Positions 41,681 to 50,801 of a stretch of DNA of 64,000 nucleotides are shown here, in pieces (the stretch's first letter is position 1; every line of letters begins with the position of its first letter). This DNA comes from an uncultured Cohaesibacter sp. (GTDB lineage Bacteria; Pseudomonadota; Alphaproteobacteria; Rhizobiales; Cohaesibacteraceae), in assembly GCF_963677725.1 (NCBI RefSeq), contig NZ_OY782507.1, positions 930,001 through 994,000 on the forward strand. Reading direction: 5' to 3'. The notes below the pieces were generated by a model. It searched no databases. It saw only the letters and a program-made list of their open reading frames with translations, and was not told the DNA's origin. The translations under genes were made by a program, and so were the position numbers.

Positions 41681-42670
41681 GTGGGACTTCTCATCGATGG
41701 TCAATGGCATGACCAATGGTATGACACCAAATCAAGCGGCGGGCGGTTTGTTCGCAAGGATTCCGCCTTTCGCAACTGGGTGACCGCTGACGGCTCCGCA
41801 GGCCCAACCGGAAAAGGCGGCTTCAAGGCGGAGGCCGGGCGCTATCATCTTTATGTTTCCTATGCTTGCCCATGGGCGCACAGGACCCTGATTTTCCGTG
41901 CTCTTAAAGGCCTTCAAGAGATGATTTCCATCTCGGTGGTCAACAGTTTCATGGGGGAGCATGGCTGGACCTTTGAGCCGCAGGACGGAGTGGTCCCCGA
42001 TCCGATCCACAATGCAGATTATTTGCATCAGGTCTACACGGCCGCGGACCCGACCTATAGCGGTCGCGTTACCGTGCCGGTGCTTTGGGACAAGCAGACA
42101 GGCACCATCGTTAACAACGAATCCGCCGAAATCATCCGGATGCTAAACTCTGCCTTTGACGAGATCGGTGCCAAACCGGGGGATTATTATCCGCAGGAAC
42201 TGCGTGCCGAGATCGACGCCATCAACGAGAAAGTCTATGACAAGGTCAATAACGGGGTTTACAAGGCAGGCTTTGCCACCGAACAGGAGCCCTATGAAGA
42301 GGCCGTTGTCCCCTTGTTCGAGACCCTTGATTGGCTGGAGGATCGCCTCTCACGAATGCGCTATCTGAATGGATCGGCACCAACGGAAGCAGACTGGCGG
42401 CTGTTGACCACCCTGTTCCGCTTCGACCCGGTCTATGTGGGGCATTTCAAATGCAATCTCAGAACGATCGGTTCCTATCCGAACCTGTCCAACTATGTGC
42501 GCGATCTGCATCAGGTGCCGGGCGTTGCGGACACTGTGCGGATGGATCACATCAAGAATCATTATTATGCCAGCCATGATATGATCAATCCGACCCGCGT
42601 GGTCCCCATGGGGCCGGAGATCGACTATTCTGCCCCGCATGATCGGGCACGCTTTGATGATGCGCCTTAA
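41681..42670 (+). CDS. yqjG: Glutathionyl-hydroquinone reductase (YqjG/ECM4 class)
   Basis: A 329-residue Xi-class glutathione transferase that removes glutathione from glutathionyl-hydroquinones. The active Cys is in 'YACPWAHRTLIF' near residue 61; the C-terminal helical domain has 'RYLNGSAPTEADWRLLTTLFRFDPVY' around 230-255. Translation probably starts at GTG 41681, which has AAGGAG seven bases upstream and gives the family N-terminus 'GLLIDGQWHDQWYD'; the open frame begins at 41585. Following wrbA and pirin, it forms a small set of quinone and thiol detoxification genes. Confidence 0.93.
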   Translation: MGLLIDGQWHDQWYDTKSSGGRFVRKDSAFRNWVTADGSAGPTGKGGFKAEAGRYHLYVSYACPWAHRTLIFRALKGLQEMISISVVNSFMGEHGWTFEPQDGVVPDPIHNADYLHQVYTAADPTYSGRVTVPVLWDKQTGTIVNNESAEIIRMLNSAFDEIGAKPGDYYPQELRAEIDAINEKVYDKVNNGVYKAGFATEQEPYEEAVVPLFETLDWLEDRLSRMRYLNGSAPTEADWRLLTTLFRFDPVYVGHFKCNLRTIGSYPNLSNYVRDLHQVPGVADTVRMDHIKNHYYASHDMINPTRVVPMGPEIDYSAPHDRARFDDAP

Positions 42671-42729
42671 AGCTTGATCCGCCATACACAGATCATGTAT
42701 GCCGCTGATGACTTTTGTTTCAGAAGTTT

Positions 42730-42766
42730 GGCCTGCCCTGATTGTCAGGGCGGGCCCGTTTGTTTA
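42730..42766 (+). terminator. Terminator downstream of yqjG
   Basis: A 12-bp stem (42730-42741 with 42745-42756) with a three-base loop and one T-G pair that is a wobble on the plus-strand RNA, then a T-rich tail. Confidence 0.82.
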
Positions 42767-42825
42767 TTGACGTAATTTCACTTATCCATCAAACTGATAC
42801 CCAACCGCAAGTGGGGAGATTTTCT

Positions 42826-43956
42826 ATGAGAACCAAAGCAGCAGTGGCGTTAGCAGCGGGTGAGCCGTTGACCGTTATGGAAGTCGAATTGGATGGTCCG
42901 AAGGCGGGCGAAGTGTTGGTTGAAATCAAGGCAACTGGCCTTTGTCATACCGACGAATTCACCCGGTCAGGCGCTGACCCGGAAGGGCTGTTCCCGTCTA
43001 TCCTTGGCCATGAGGGCGCAGGCATTGTGCTTGAAGTGGGCGAAGGGGTAACGACGCTGAAACCTGGCGACCATGTGATTCCGCTCTATACGCCGGAATG
43101 TCGCGAATGCCCCTCGTGCCTGAGCGGCAAGACCAATCTGTGCACCGCGATCCGCAACACGCAGGGTCAGGGCCTGATGCCCGATGGCACCACCCGTTTT
43201 TCCATGCTCGATGGCACGCCGATCTATCATTATATGGGCTGCTCGACCTTTGCCAACCACACGGTGATGCCGGAGATTGCGCTGGCCAAGGTGCGCGATG
43301 ACGCTCCATTTGACAAGATCTGCTATATCGGCTGTGGCGTGACGACCGGGATTGGCGCTGTGATCAACACCGCTGGCGTTGAAATCGGCTCGACTGCGGC
43401 TGTTTTCGGCCTTGGCGGGATTGGGCTGAATGTCATTCAGGGCCTGCGGATGGCGGGCGCCGACATGATTATCGGGGTTGATCTCAATGACAGCAAGGCG
43501 GAAATGGCGAAGAAATTCGGTATGACCCACTTCGTCAACCCTTCCAAGATTGAAGGGTCTGTGGTTGAGGAAATCGTCAATCTCACCAAGAAGGGTGCAG
43601 ATCAGATTGGCGGCGTCGATTATTCGTTTGATGCGACCGGCAATGTGAAAGTCATGCGCGATGCGCTGGAATGCTCCCATCGTGGTTGGGGTGTTTCGGT
43701 GATTATTGGTGTGGCACCGGCTGGCGCTGAAATCTCGACCCGCCCGTTCCAGCTGGTTACGGGCCGCATCTGGAAAGGCACGGCCTTTGGTGGTGCCAAG
43801 GGACGGACCGATGTGCCGAAATTTGTCGACTGGTATATGGATGGCAAGATCGAAATCGATCCGATGATCACCCATAAACTGACGCTTGACGAGATCAATC
43901 ACGGTTTTGATCTGATGCATGAGGGCAAATCGATCCGCGCCGTGGTCGAATTCTGA
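42826..43956 (+). CDS. frmA: Class III alcohol dehydrogenase / S-(hydroxymethyl)glutathione dehydrogenase
   Basis: A 376-residue zinc enzyme oxidising the glutathione adduct of formaldehyde and reducing S-nitrosoglutathione. Catalytic zinc ligands are in 'GLCHTDEF' and 'LGHEGAG'; the four structural-zinc Cys are in '[15 protein letters not shown]' (near residues 93-107); the NAD site is '[14 protein letters not shown]'. ATG 42826 has GGGGAG upstream; the frame is open from 42742. No S-formylglutathione hydrolase gene (frmB/fghA) or FrmR repressor gene is adjacent. A terminator follows. Confidence 0.93.
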   Translation: MRTKAAVALAAGEPLTVMEVELDGPKAGEVLVEIKATGLCHTDEFTRSGADPEGLFPSILGHEGAGIVLEVGEGVTTLKPGDHVIPLYTPECRECPSCLSGKTNLCTAIRNTQGQGLMPDGTTRFSMLDGTPIYHYMGCSTFANHTVMPEIALAKVRDDAPFDKICYIGCGVTTGIGAVINTAGVEIGSTAAVFGLGGIGLNVIQGLRMAGADMIIGVDLNDSKAEMAKKFGMTHFVNPSKIEGSVVEEIVNLTKKGADQIGGVDYSFDATGNVKVMRDALECSHRGWGVSVIIGVAPAGAEISTRPFQLVTGRIWKGTAFGGAKGRTDVPKFVDWYMDGKIEIDPMITHKLTLDEINHGFDLMHEGKSIRAVVEF

Positions 43957-43980
43957 TTCTCCTTGTCTTCTGCACAATGC

Positions 43981-44016
43981 AAAAGCCAGCGTCCCCAAAA
44001 GGCGCTGGCTTTTCTG
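43981..44016 (+). terminator. Terminator of the class III alcohol dehydrogenase gene
   Basis: AAAAGCCAGCG (43981-43991) pairs with CGCTGGCTTTT (44003-44013) with an 11-base loop and a T-rich end. Confidence 0.88.
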
Positions 44017-44141
44017 TTTACAGTGTAAGGTGGGAGTGTCGCGGGGCTTTTCTGGGATCCCAGTTTATGAAAGACTGACCACACCCTCCAGCGGCCTTAG
44101 CCATTCTCTCAGGCCCCTCACCTATCCAAAGGCCCTTGATC

Positions 44142-45038
44142 ATGGATCAGTCAAACCGAGCCCATCGCGCCGGCATTCTGTTTGCCATTCTTGCCACCGT
44201 GATCTTTGCCTCTGGCGATGCGGCCTCCAAGACCCTGGTGGTGAATCATTCGGTCTGGTTCATCATGATGGCGCGTTACTGGTTCCATCTGATTGTCGCC
44301 CTGATCTGGGCAGCGACTCGTCCGGCTGGCATCGCCGGAGCCCTTAAAACCAATCATCGATCCATTCAGATCTTGCGTGGCGTTCTTCTGTTTACTGAAG
44401 TCGCGTTGATCATCATGACCTTTGCCCGTCTCGGTCTGGCCGAGACCACCACGCTGATCATGGTCCATCCGCTGATCGTGACGGCTTTGGCGGCTGTATT
44501 TCTGGGCGAGCAAGTCGGCTGGCGGCGGATTGCGGCCTTGCTGGTGGGTATGGCCGGTCTGCTGATCATCATGCAGCCGACGGGCAATATCTGGGGCGTG
44601 GGCGGTCTGATCGGCCTTGCGGCAACTTCGGCCTTTGCGGTCTATCAGCTCTTCACGCGCCTTGTCAGTCGCCACGACGATGCTTTGACATCATTTCTTT
44701 ATGCAGGGATTGTCGGTGTGGTGCTGAGTACGGTACTGGGCCTGCCTAACATTCCCGCTTGGGAGGTGATCAATTGGCCTTTGCTGGCGATGGTTTGCAT
44801 GAGCAGCACATTGGCGCATTTCTTTGTCATCAAGGCTCTGACCCTTGTCGAAGCGAGTGCCATTCAGCCCTATACCTATTTGCAGATCGTCTGGTCGATC
44901 CCCATCGGCTTTGTCATATTCGGCACCTTGCCGATCTGGTCAACTTTGTTGGGCGCTGCCTTGATCGTCGCAGCCGGGCTTTATTCGCTCCATCGCAGCC
45001 GCCTGCAAAAGCGCATTTCGGGCACACCAAAAAGCTGA
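44142..45038 (+). CDS. EamA/DMT family transporter
   Basis: A 298-residue inner-membrane protein with ten predicted helices in two EamA repeats (about 10-140 and 155-285). Typical features are the N-terminal 'IFASGDAASKTLV' and the repeat-end block 'LAAVFLGEQVGWRRIAALLVGMAGLLIIMQP' (residues about 105-140). DMT proteins of this kind usually export amino acids or other metabolites, but the substrate is not readable. ATG 44142 is chosen; a TTG two codons earlier is in frame. Monocistronic. Confidence 0.9.
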   Translation: MDQSNRAHRAGILFAILATVIFASGDAASKTLVVNHSVWFIMMARYWFHLIVALIWAATRPAGIAGALKTNHRSIQILRGVLLFTEVALIIMTFARLGLAETTTLIMVHPLIVTALAAVFLGEQVGWRRIAALLVGMAGLLIIMQPTGNIWGVGGLIGLAATSAFAVYQLFTRLVSRHDDALTSFLYAGIVGVVLSTVLGLPNIPAWEVINWPLLAMVCMSSTLAHFFVIKALTLVEASAIQPYTYLQIVWSIPIGFVIFGTLPIWSTLLGAALIVAAGLYSLHRSRLQKRISGTPKS

Positions 45039-45519
45039 ATTTTCAAAGCAAATGAAATCCAGAGACGCAGTTTTTTCCCTGCGACAGAATCAACCATCTT
45101 CCCTAAGGTTAGTATCTAAGCATTTGTGCGTACTAATAAAATTCCAAAATCGCACATCATTTTGTGCAGATTTGAACGCGGGGAATTTTTGCGAGCTATG
45201 CGTTTGATGCAAACCGCGCATTCGAAACATTAAGTATATGAAATAACTGCGTTTTTCAGATCTTCTTGCTATGGGTATAATTTGCCTCCGGACTTTCCCT
45301 TCCTATATACTAAGGTCGAAAGGCGATGCTGGAGTATGAGCGAAGCCAAAGCAATTCTAACGACCATATTCCGCGCCGGGTAACCCCAGGCAACATGAAG
45401 AGAAACGCAATCGAGCAGTCCCCCAACCGCTCGAAACGGTGGTGCTGTGCCTGATGCGCGGTGAAGCCACGCAAGAACCATTGGAACCAAGTTCCAATCG
45501 TGACATGAGGAAGCAAGAA
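45039..45519 (+). promoter_or_regulatory. pflB promoter and long structured leader
   Basis: Predicted promoter: TTTTCA (45253-45258), 17 bases, TATAAT (45276-45281). The resulting leader is about 230 bases. It contains several short hairpins, the clearest being ATTGGAAC (45480-45487) with GTTCCAAT (45491-45498), 22 bases before the ATG. Upstream are an inverted repeat GCACA-N6-TGTGC and a GTTTG-N3-CAAAC element (near 45202-45214). No standard FNR box was found. No gene lies in this stretch. Confidence 0.55.
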
Positions 45520-47775
45520 ATGAATTTTATGAGTGACAAGCCAATCGTCGTGGATCCGTGGGCTGGCTTTTCTGATGGTCAATGGCGCAAAGAAGTTGAT
45601 GTGCGCGGGTTCATTCAGGAAAACTACACCCCTTATGAAGGCGACGACAGCTTTTTGGCCGACGCGACCGACCGGACCAAGCAGCTTTGGGAAGAGTTGG
45701 GCGAGTTGCTGAAAGAAGAGCGCAAAGCTGGCGTTCTGGATGTATCTCCCATTCCTTCTTCCATCACCGCTCATGATGCTGGCTATATCAACAAGCAGCT
45801 TGAACTGATTGTCGGCCTGCAGACCGAAGCCCCTCTCAAGCGCGCCATCATGCCAAATGGCGGCCTGCGCATGGTGGAAAATGGCATGGAAGCCTTTGGC
45901 TTCACTCCGGACCCACAGGTGCATGAAATCTGGACCAAATATCGCAAAGACCACAACCAAGCGGTGTTTGATGTTTACAGCCCGGACATCATGGCGGCTC
46001 GCAAATCCGGCGTCGTGACCGGTCTGCCAGATGCTTATGGCCGTGGCCGCATCATCGGTGATTATCGCCGCGTGGCGCTTTATGGCATCGATTTCCTCAA
46101 AGAGCAGAAGCTGGCGGAAAAAGTCGAGCTGGACGATGCCGTGTTCGACATGAACACCATCCGCACCCGCGAAGAGCTGAGCGAGCAATATCGCGCGCTG
46201 GAAGAACTGCGCGAGATGGGCCTCAAATATGGCATCGACATGAGCCAGCCAGCCTCCAACGCTCGTGAAGCCATCCAGTTTACCTATATGGCCTATCTGG
46301 CCGCAGTGAAGGAACAGAATGGCGCGGCCATGTCCTTCGGCCGCACCGCGACCTTCATTGATATCTATATCGAACGCGACTTTGCCGCAGGTCTGCTGAC
46401 CGAAGAAGAAGCTCAGGAGCTGATCGACGACATGGTCATCAAGCTTCGCATCGTCCGCTTCCTGCGCACCCCTGACTATGACGAGCTGTTCTCGGGCGAT
46501 CCAACCTGGGTGACCGAAGTGCTCGGCGGCATGGGTCTTGATGGCCGGACACTGGTCACCAAGAACGCCATGCGTTTCCTCAACACCCTCTATAATCTGG
46601 GTCCTGCACCAGAGCCAAACCTGACGGTTCTGTGGAGTTCCAAGCTGCCACGCGGCTTCAAGGACTTCTGCGCCAAGGTTTCCAAGGACACAAGCGCCAT
46701 TCAGTATGAGAATGACGATCTGATGCGCCCGAAATGGGGTGACGACTATGGCATTGCTTGCTGCGTTTCCGCCATGGCGATCGGCAAACAGATGCAGTTC
46801 TTCGGCGCCCGTGCCAACCTTGCCAAGGGCCTGCTCTATGCGATCAATGGTGGCGTTGACGAGAAGAGCGGTCAGAAAGTGGCCGAAGGCCTTGAGCCAA
46901 TCACCGCTGACGTGCTCGACTATGACGAAGTTGTCGAGAAGTTCGAGAAATCCATGGACTGGCTCGCCAAGACCTACGTCAAGGCATTGAATTCGATCCA
47001 TTATATGCATGACAAATATGCCTATGAGCGGATTGAAATGGCCCTGCATGACCGTGACATCCTGCGCACCATGGCTTGCGGCATTGCTGGCCTGTCCATC
47101 GCGGCAGACAGCCTGTCGGCCATCAAATATGCCAAAGTCAGCGTCATTCGCAACGAACAGGGCATTGCGGTCGATTACAAAATTGACGGCGACTATCCCG
47201 CCTTTGGCAACAATGATGATCGGGTTGACAGCATTGCAAGCTGGCTGACCGAAGTCTTCATGAAGAAAGTGGCAGCTCAGCCTTACTTCTACCGCGACTC
47301 AACCCCAACTCAGTCGGTTCTGACCATCACTTCGAACGTGGTCTATGGCAAGAAAACCGGCTCGACCCCTTGTGGTCGTCAGGGTGGCGAACCATTTGCC
47401 CCGGGTGCAAACCCGATGAATGGTCGTGACAAGAAAGGCTTCATCGCGGCAGGGACGTCCATTGCCAAACTGCCTTATGAATATGCTCAGGACGGCATCA
47501 GCTGGACCGCTTCTGCGACACCGGACTCGATGGGTCATAATGACAATGAGCAGATCCGCAACCTCTCCAACTGCCTTGATGGCTTCACCGATGCCGGCGG
47601 CTTCCACGTCAACGTCAATATGCTGACCCGAGAAACGCTGGAAGATGCCATGGATCATCCGGAGAAATATCCGCAGCTGACGGTCCGCGTGTCCGGCTAT
47701 GCCGTGAACTTCGTCAAGCTGAACCGCGAACAGCAGCTCGATATTCTGAGCCGCACCTTCCATGCAAACATGTAA
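45520..47775 (+). CDS. pflB: Pyruvate formate-lyase (formate C-acetyltransferase)
   Basis: A 751-residue glycyl-radical enzyme that splits pyruvate into acetyl-CoA and formate in anaerobic growth. The paired active-site Cys are in 'GIACCVSAM' (near residue 413) and the radical Gly is in '[10 protein letters not shown]' near the C-terminus (about residue 726). The length fits PflB rather than other glycyl-radical enzymes, and PflA lies next to it. ATG 45520 has AGGA eight bases upstream; the open frame begins at 45439. The enzyme is oxygen sensitive, so anoxic growth is implied. Confidence 0.97.
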   Translation: MNFMSDKPIVVDPWAGFSDGQWRKEVDVRGFIQENYTPYEGDDSFLADATDRTKQLWEELGELLKEERKAGVLDVSPIPSSITAHDAGYINKQLELIVGLQTEAPLKRAIMPNGGLRMVENGMEAFGFTPDPQVHEIWTKYRKDHNQAVFDVYSPDIMAARKSGVVTGLPDAYGRGRIIGDYRRVALYGIDFLKEQKLAEKVELDDAVFDMNTIRTREELSEQYRALEELREMGLKYGIDMSQPASNAREAIQFTYMAYLAAVKEQNGAAMSFGRTATFIDIYIERDFAAGLLTEEEAQELIDDMVIKLRIVRFLRTPDYDELFSGDPTWVTEVLGGMGLDGRTLVTKNAMRFLNTLYNLGPAPEPNLTVLWSSKLPRGFKDFCAKVSKDTSAIQYENDDLMRPKWGDDYGIACCVSAMAIGKQMQFFGARANLAKGLLYAINGGVDEKSGQKVAEGLEPITADVLDYDEVVEKFEKSMDWLAKTYVKALNSIHYMHDKYAYERIEMALHDRDILRTMACGIAGLSIAADSLSAIKYAKVSVIRNEQGIAVDYKIDGDYPAFGNNDDRVDSIASWLTEVFMKKVAAQPYFYRDSTPTQSVLTITSNVVYGKKTGSTPCGRQGGEPFAPGANPMNGRDKKGFIAAGTSIAKLPYEYAQDGISWTASATPDSMGHNDNEQIRNLSNCLDGFTDAGGFHVNVNMLTRETLEDAMDHPEKYPQLTVRVSGYAVNFVKLNREQQLDILSRTFHANM

Positions 47776-47808
47776 GGATCCGTTTGTTCGGAACAATTGA
47801 GTGACATG

Positions 47809-47846
47809 GAGAGCCGGAAAGCCCTTGCTTTTCGGCTCTCTTTATA
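47809..47846 (+). terminator. Attenuator-like hairpin between pflB and pflA
   Basis: A 14-bp stem (47809-47822 with 47827-47840) with a CCTT loop and a TTTAT tail. Its single imperfect pair is a G-U wobble on the plus-strand RNA. It should stop most transcripts after pflB and let some continue to pflA. Confidence 0.78.
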
Positions 47847-47890
47847 CCCATCTACACGGAAAGCCCTTCAAACCCTTGAGGAGTATCGGA

Positions 47891-48682
47891 TTGACTGTCA
47901 GCATTCATGAAACCCACCTGCAAGAGGTGCACGCCCATGCAACCCACGGCTATCTGCATTCGATCGAAAGCGGTGCCGCAGTGGATGGACCGGGCATGCG
48001 GTTTGTGTTTTTCATGGCTGGTTGCCTGTTTCGCTGCCTTTATTGCCACAATCCCGATACCTGGAAATTGCACAATGGTCAGAAAGTCACCGTCAAGGAT
48101 CTGGTGCGCGAAGTGCATGGCTATGCGGGTTTTCTGAAGACGTCCGGCGGCGTGACCTTTTCGGGTGGCGAACCGATGATGCAGGCGGAATTCGTCGGCA
48201 AGGCGGCTCACACCATCAAGAAACGCTATGGCCTGCATATTGCGCTCGATACACAAGGCTATCTGCATGGCAATGTGCCGGATGAATGGTTTGATGACTT
48301 CGACCTGATCATGCTCGACATCAAGCATATCGACCCGGATCGGTACAAGGCACTGACCGCCCAACCCTTGCAACCAACACTTGATTTTGCGGAGCGATTG
48401 GCGCGTCTGGGCAAAACGCTGAGGGTGCGATATGTCCTGGTGCCCGGCTGGAGCGATGCTCCGCACGAGGTGTCTGGCATGGCCGATTATGTCGCCCATC
48501 TCAGGGATGATCTGGGGGCGCATGTGGAAATGATCGAGCTGCTGCCCTTTCATCAGCTTGGGGTTTCCAAGTGGGACAAGCTGGGGATGGAATATCAATT
48601 GCGCGATCTGCGCACCCCAACGCCGCAAGAGACCGAAGCTGCCCGCGACATTTTTCGCAGTCGGGGTTTCACCGTCACTTGA
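47891..48682 (+). CDS. pflA: Pyruvate formate-lyase activating enzyme
   Basis: A 263-residue radical-SAM enzyme that installs the glycyl radical on PflB. The iron-sulfur motif is 'CLFRCLYC' (Cys-x3-Cys-x2-Cys, near residue 45) followed by 'HNPDTW'; 'TFSGGEPMMQ' near residue 90 is the SAM-binding block. The best start is a TTG at 47891: GAGGAG (47878-47883) is seven bases before it, and it gives the usual N-terminal length. The rare start codon and the hairpin upstream would both reduce its level relative to PflB, fitting a catalytic activator. Confidence 0.93.
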   Translation: MTVSIHETHLQEVHAHATHGYLHSIESGAAVDGPGMRFVFFMAGCLFRCLYCHNPDTWKLHNGQKVTVKDLVREVHGYAGFLKTSGGVTFSGGEPMMQAEFVGKAAHTIKKRYGLHIALDTQGYLHGNVPDEWFDDFDLIMLDIKHIDPDRYKALTAQPLQPTLDFAERLARLGKTLRVRYVLVPGWSDAPHEVSGMADYVAHLRDDLGAHVEMIELLPFHQLGVSKWDKLGMEYQLRDLRTPTPQETEAARDIFRSRGFTVT

Positions 48683-48727
48683 TCCATGTCCTGTTCAGAC
48701 GGTCAGGGGTGGGTAAGCTCATGGATC
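48681..48727 (+). repeat. Spaced inverted repeat after pflA
   Basis: GATCCATG (48681-48688) and CATGGATC (48720-48727) form a perfect 8-bp repeat around 31 bases. There is no T-tail, so its role is unclear; it could form a loose terminator or be an operator in front of fruK. Confidence 0.4.
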
Positions 48728-48800
48728 GCAAACCTTCTTGCTGATGCCGTTATAAAAGAGTGCTCTTGCGAGCGCTGAATTGAATTCTGGACCCAAAGTC

Positions 48801-49754
48801 ATGCGTATCCCTCCCCCCGTTGTCACACTGACTCTTAATCCTGCCATTGATCAGTCCGCCCGGGTCAAGGACTTTCAGCCCGGTGCGGTCAATCGCGTCC
48901 AATCGGTGCAGATCGATGCTGGGGGCAAAGGGGTCAATGTCGCGTCTTTTCTGGCCCATTTTGACCATCGGGTGACGGCGACGGGTTTGATGGGGCAGGA
49001 TAATGCCCTGATTTTCGAGCGGCTCTTTGCAGAGAAAAATATCGAGGACCACTTCATTCGCATTCCCGGTCGGGTGCGGGTGAATGTGAAGCTGGTTGAT
49101 GCAACGAGCGATCAGGTGACCGACATCAATTATCCAGGTGCCGCCGCCCCGGCTTCGGGCTACAACGCGATCAAGGACATGATCGTCTCGCTGAGCGATG
49201 AAGGCATGGAGCATTTTGTGCTGGCGGGGAGTATGCCGCAGGACGGGCCGGATCATTTCTTCCATGACCTGATCGATCTGTTAAAGGCCAAGGGAGCAAG
49301 TGTTTATCTGGACACCAGCGGCGAGGCTCTGCGTCTGGGCCTGAAGGCGACGCCGGACGTCATCAAGCCCAATCTGGCCGAGCTTCGTGCCGTTACAGGC
49401 AAAAAGCTGACCAGTCACAGCGAAATTATTGATGAAGTGCACAAGCTGAGCGACGGAGGCATCGGGCTTTCGGTGGTGTCGATGGGCACCAAAGGCGCTT
49501 TGTTCATTACGGAGACCCGCTGCGTTCTGGCCAAACCGCCCGCCACCCGTGTGGTCAGCTCGGTGGGCGCTGGTGACGCGATGGTGGCTGGCATTATCCA
49601 TGGGCGACTCTGTGGTCTGCCGCTTCACACAATTGCTCGCCAGTCGACCGCGTTTGCTATCGCAGCTCTAGGGGAAATCGGGCCGCGCCTGCCCCACAAG
49701 GACACTGTTCTGTCGATGGCCGATGACGTTGCGGTGGAAGACCTAATCGCCTAG
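48801..49754 (+). CDS. fruK: 1-phosphofructokinase (PfkB family)
   Basis: A 317-residue sugar-phosphate kinase. The N-terminal block 'TLTLNPAIDQSARV' and 'AGGKGVNVASFL' (near residue 41) are typical of FruK/LacC, and the PfkB C-terminal signature 'VSSVGAGDAMVAGIIHG' near residue 251 contains the catalytic Asp. No phosphotransferase (fruAB) genes are next to it, so it might act on fructose 1-phosphate, tagatose 6-phosphate or fructose 6-phosphate. Start at ATG 48801 is favoured, though a TTG at 48780 is in frame. Its stop overlaps the convergent LysR gene's stop (CTAG at 49751-49754). Confidence 0.82.
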   Translation: MRIPPPVVTLTLNPAIDQSARVKDFQPGAVNRVQSVQIDAGGKGVNVASFLAHFDHRVTATGLMGQDNALIFERLFAEKNIEDHFIRIPGRVRVNVKLVDATSDQVTDINYPGAAAPASGYNAIKDMIVSLSDEGMEHFVLAGSMPQDGPDHFFHDLIDLLKAKGASVYLDTSGEALRLGLKATPDVIKPNLAELRAVTGKKLTSHSEIIDEVHKLSDGGIGLSVVSMGTKGALFITETRCVLAKPPATRVVSSVGAGDAMVAGIIHGRLCGLPLHTIARQSTAFAIAALGEIGPRLPHKDTVLSMADDVAVEDLIA

Positions 49755-50641
49755 ATGTCGCGCGGGTTGCCTTTGGCATCGTCGGCGACAATGCTGGCGA
49801 TGAAATGATCCATCAGGGCGCTGTGATATTTCTGGCGATGCCAAACGAACTTTAGCGTGCGTGTGAAGCGTTGACTGGTTTCAAGGCTCACCAGCCGTTT
49901 TTGCTCCAAGCGCGGTGCAACGGCAAGCCGAGAGACCAAAGACACCCCCAGACCCTGTTCAACAGCGAGAATGAGCGCTTCGATGGAGTTCAGCTCGAGC
50001 ATTTTTCCCATTGGAGCAAGATAGGGAGCGATGTCACGATCGAACTGATCACGCGTGCCCGATTTCGGTTCGCGCAAAACCCAGTTGTAGCCGGAAAGAT
50101 CGGATAGCTCTAATCCCTGCCGCCCTGCAAGAGGATGGTCCGGTCTGGCGACCAGCAGCATTTCATCGCGACGCCAATGCCGCGTCACCAGATCTGGATG
50201 ATCGGTGCGCCCCTCGATCAATGCCAAATCCAATTCGAAGCGGATCAGCTGTTCTGACAATTGCTGGCTATTGGCAATGCAGACCTTTGCATCCAGACCG
50301 GCAATGTCGGCCAGAAGACAGGGCAGAAGATAGTTGCCGATGGTCTGGCTGGCACCAATCCGCAAGGAGCCAACCGGCGCGCCACCATGGTCGAACATGT
50401 GACGGATATCCTCAACACGATCAAGGATGTCTTCTGCCAGCACCTGCAACTGGCGGCCCTGATCATTGAGCCTTAATCGGGGGTGGACCCGATCAAAAAC
50501 CCGCGTGCCAAGGCGCAGCTCCAGCTCGGCCAAGGCCTGCGAGACCGCCCCTTTGCTCAGGTGAATGCTTTTGGCGGCATCCCCGAGATTTCCATAGCGG
50601 GCAATGGCAACGAAGGCATGAAGCTGCTTCAGTGTAGGCAT
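49751..50641 (-). CDS. LysR family regulator next to TDT transporter gene
   Basis: A 296-residue regulator. The N-terminal helix-turn-helix is 'NLGDAAKSIHLSKGAVSQALAELE' (residues about 17-40) and the effector-binding domain spans about 90-290. It is divergent from the TDT-type transporter gene, and the 160 bases between them contain AT-rich inverted segments suitable for a LysR box (near 50660-50692). By layout it should control that transporter in response to a small molecule, possibly an organic anion. Confidence 0.9.
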   Translation of the reverse strand: MPTLKQLHAFVAIARYGNLGDAAKSIHLSKGAVSQALAELELRLGTRVFDRVHPRLRLNDQGRQLQVLAEDILDRVEDIRHMFDHGGAPVGSLRIGASQTIGNYLLPCLLADIAGLDAKVCIANSQQLSEQLIRFELDLALIEGRTDHPDLVTRHWRRDEMLLVARPDHPLAGRQGLELSDLSGYNWVLREPKSGTRDQFDRDIAPYLAPMGKMLELNSIEALILAVEQGLGVSLVSRLAVAPRLEQKRLVSLETSQRFTRTLKFVWHRQKYHSALMDHFIASIVADDAKGNPRDI

Positions 50642-50801
50642 TTAGTTTTTCCAAACGTAGTATTTAAATCATTTAGATATCACGAATACCAAAGCAGGTC
50701 TATGGTGCCTGCGTTGCGCAAAAGGACTCTTTTGCAGTAAATCCTTGCTCCACTGATGCGCATCTTAGAAAACCATATCTCAAATACGAAGCGAGATCCC
50801 C

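Noticed and set aside
45180-45260. FNR box in front of pflB
   Set aside because: TTTGATGCAAAC looks similar at first, but the second half-site ATCAA is missing at the right spacing.
45039-45519. ZTP ('pfl'), glycine, TPP or cobalamin riboswitch in the pflB leader
   Set aside because: I compared the visible conserved segments from memory and none of these consensus cores fits; only generic hairpins can be supported.
45310-47049. 579-codon open frame on the minus strand opposite pflB
   Set aside because: It is antisense to a clear glycyl-radical enzyme gene, shows no recognisable family pattern and has no ribosome binding site; codon bias of pflB explains the open frame.
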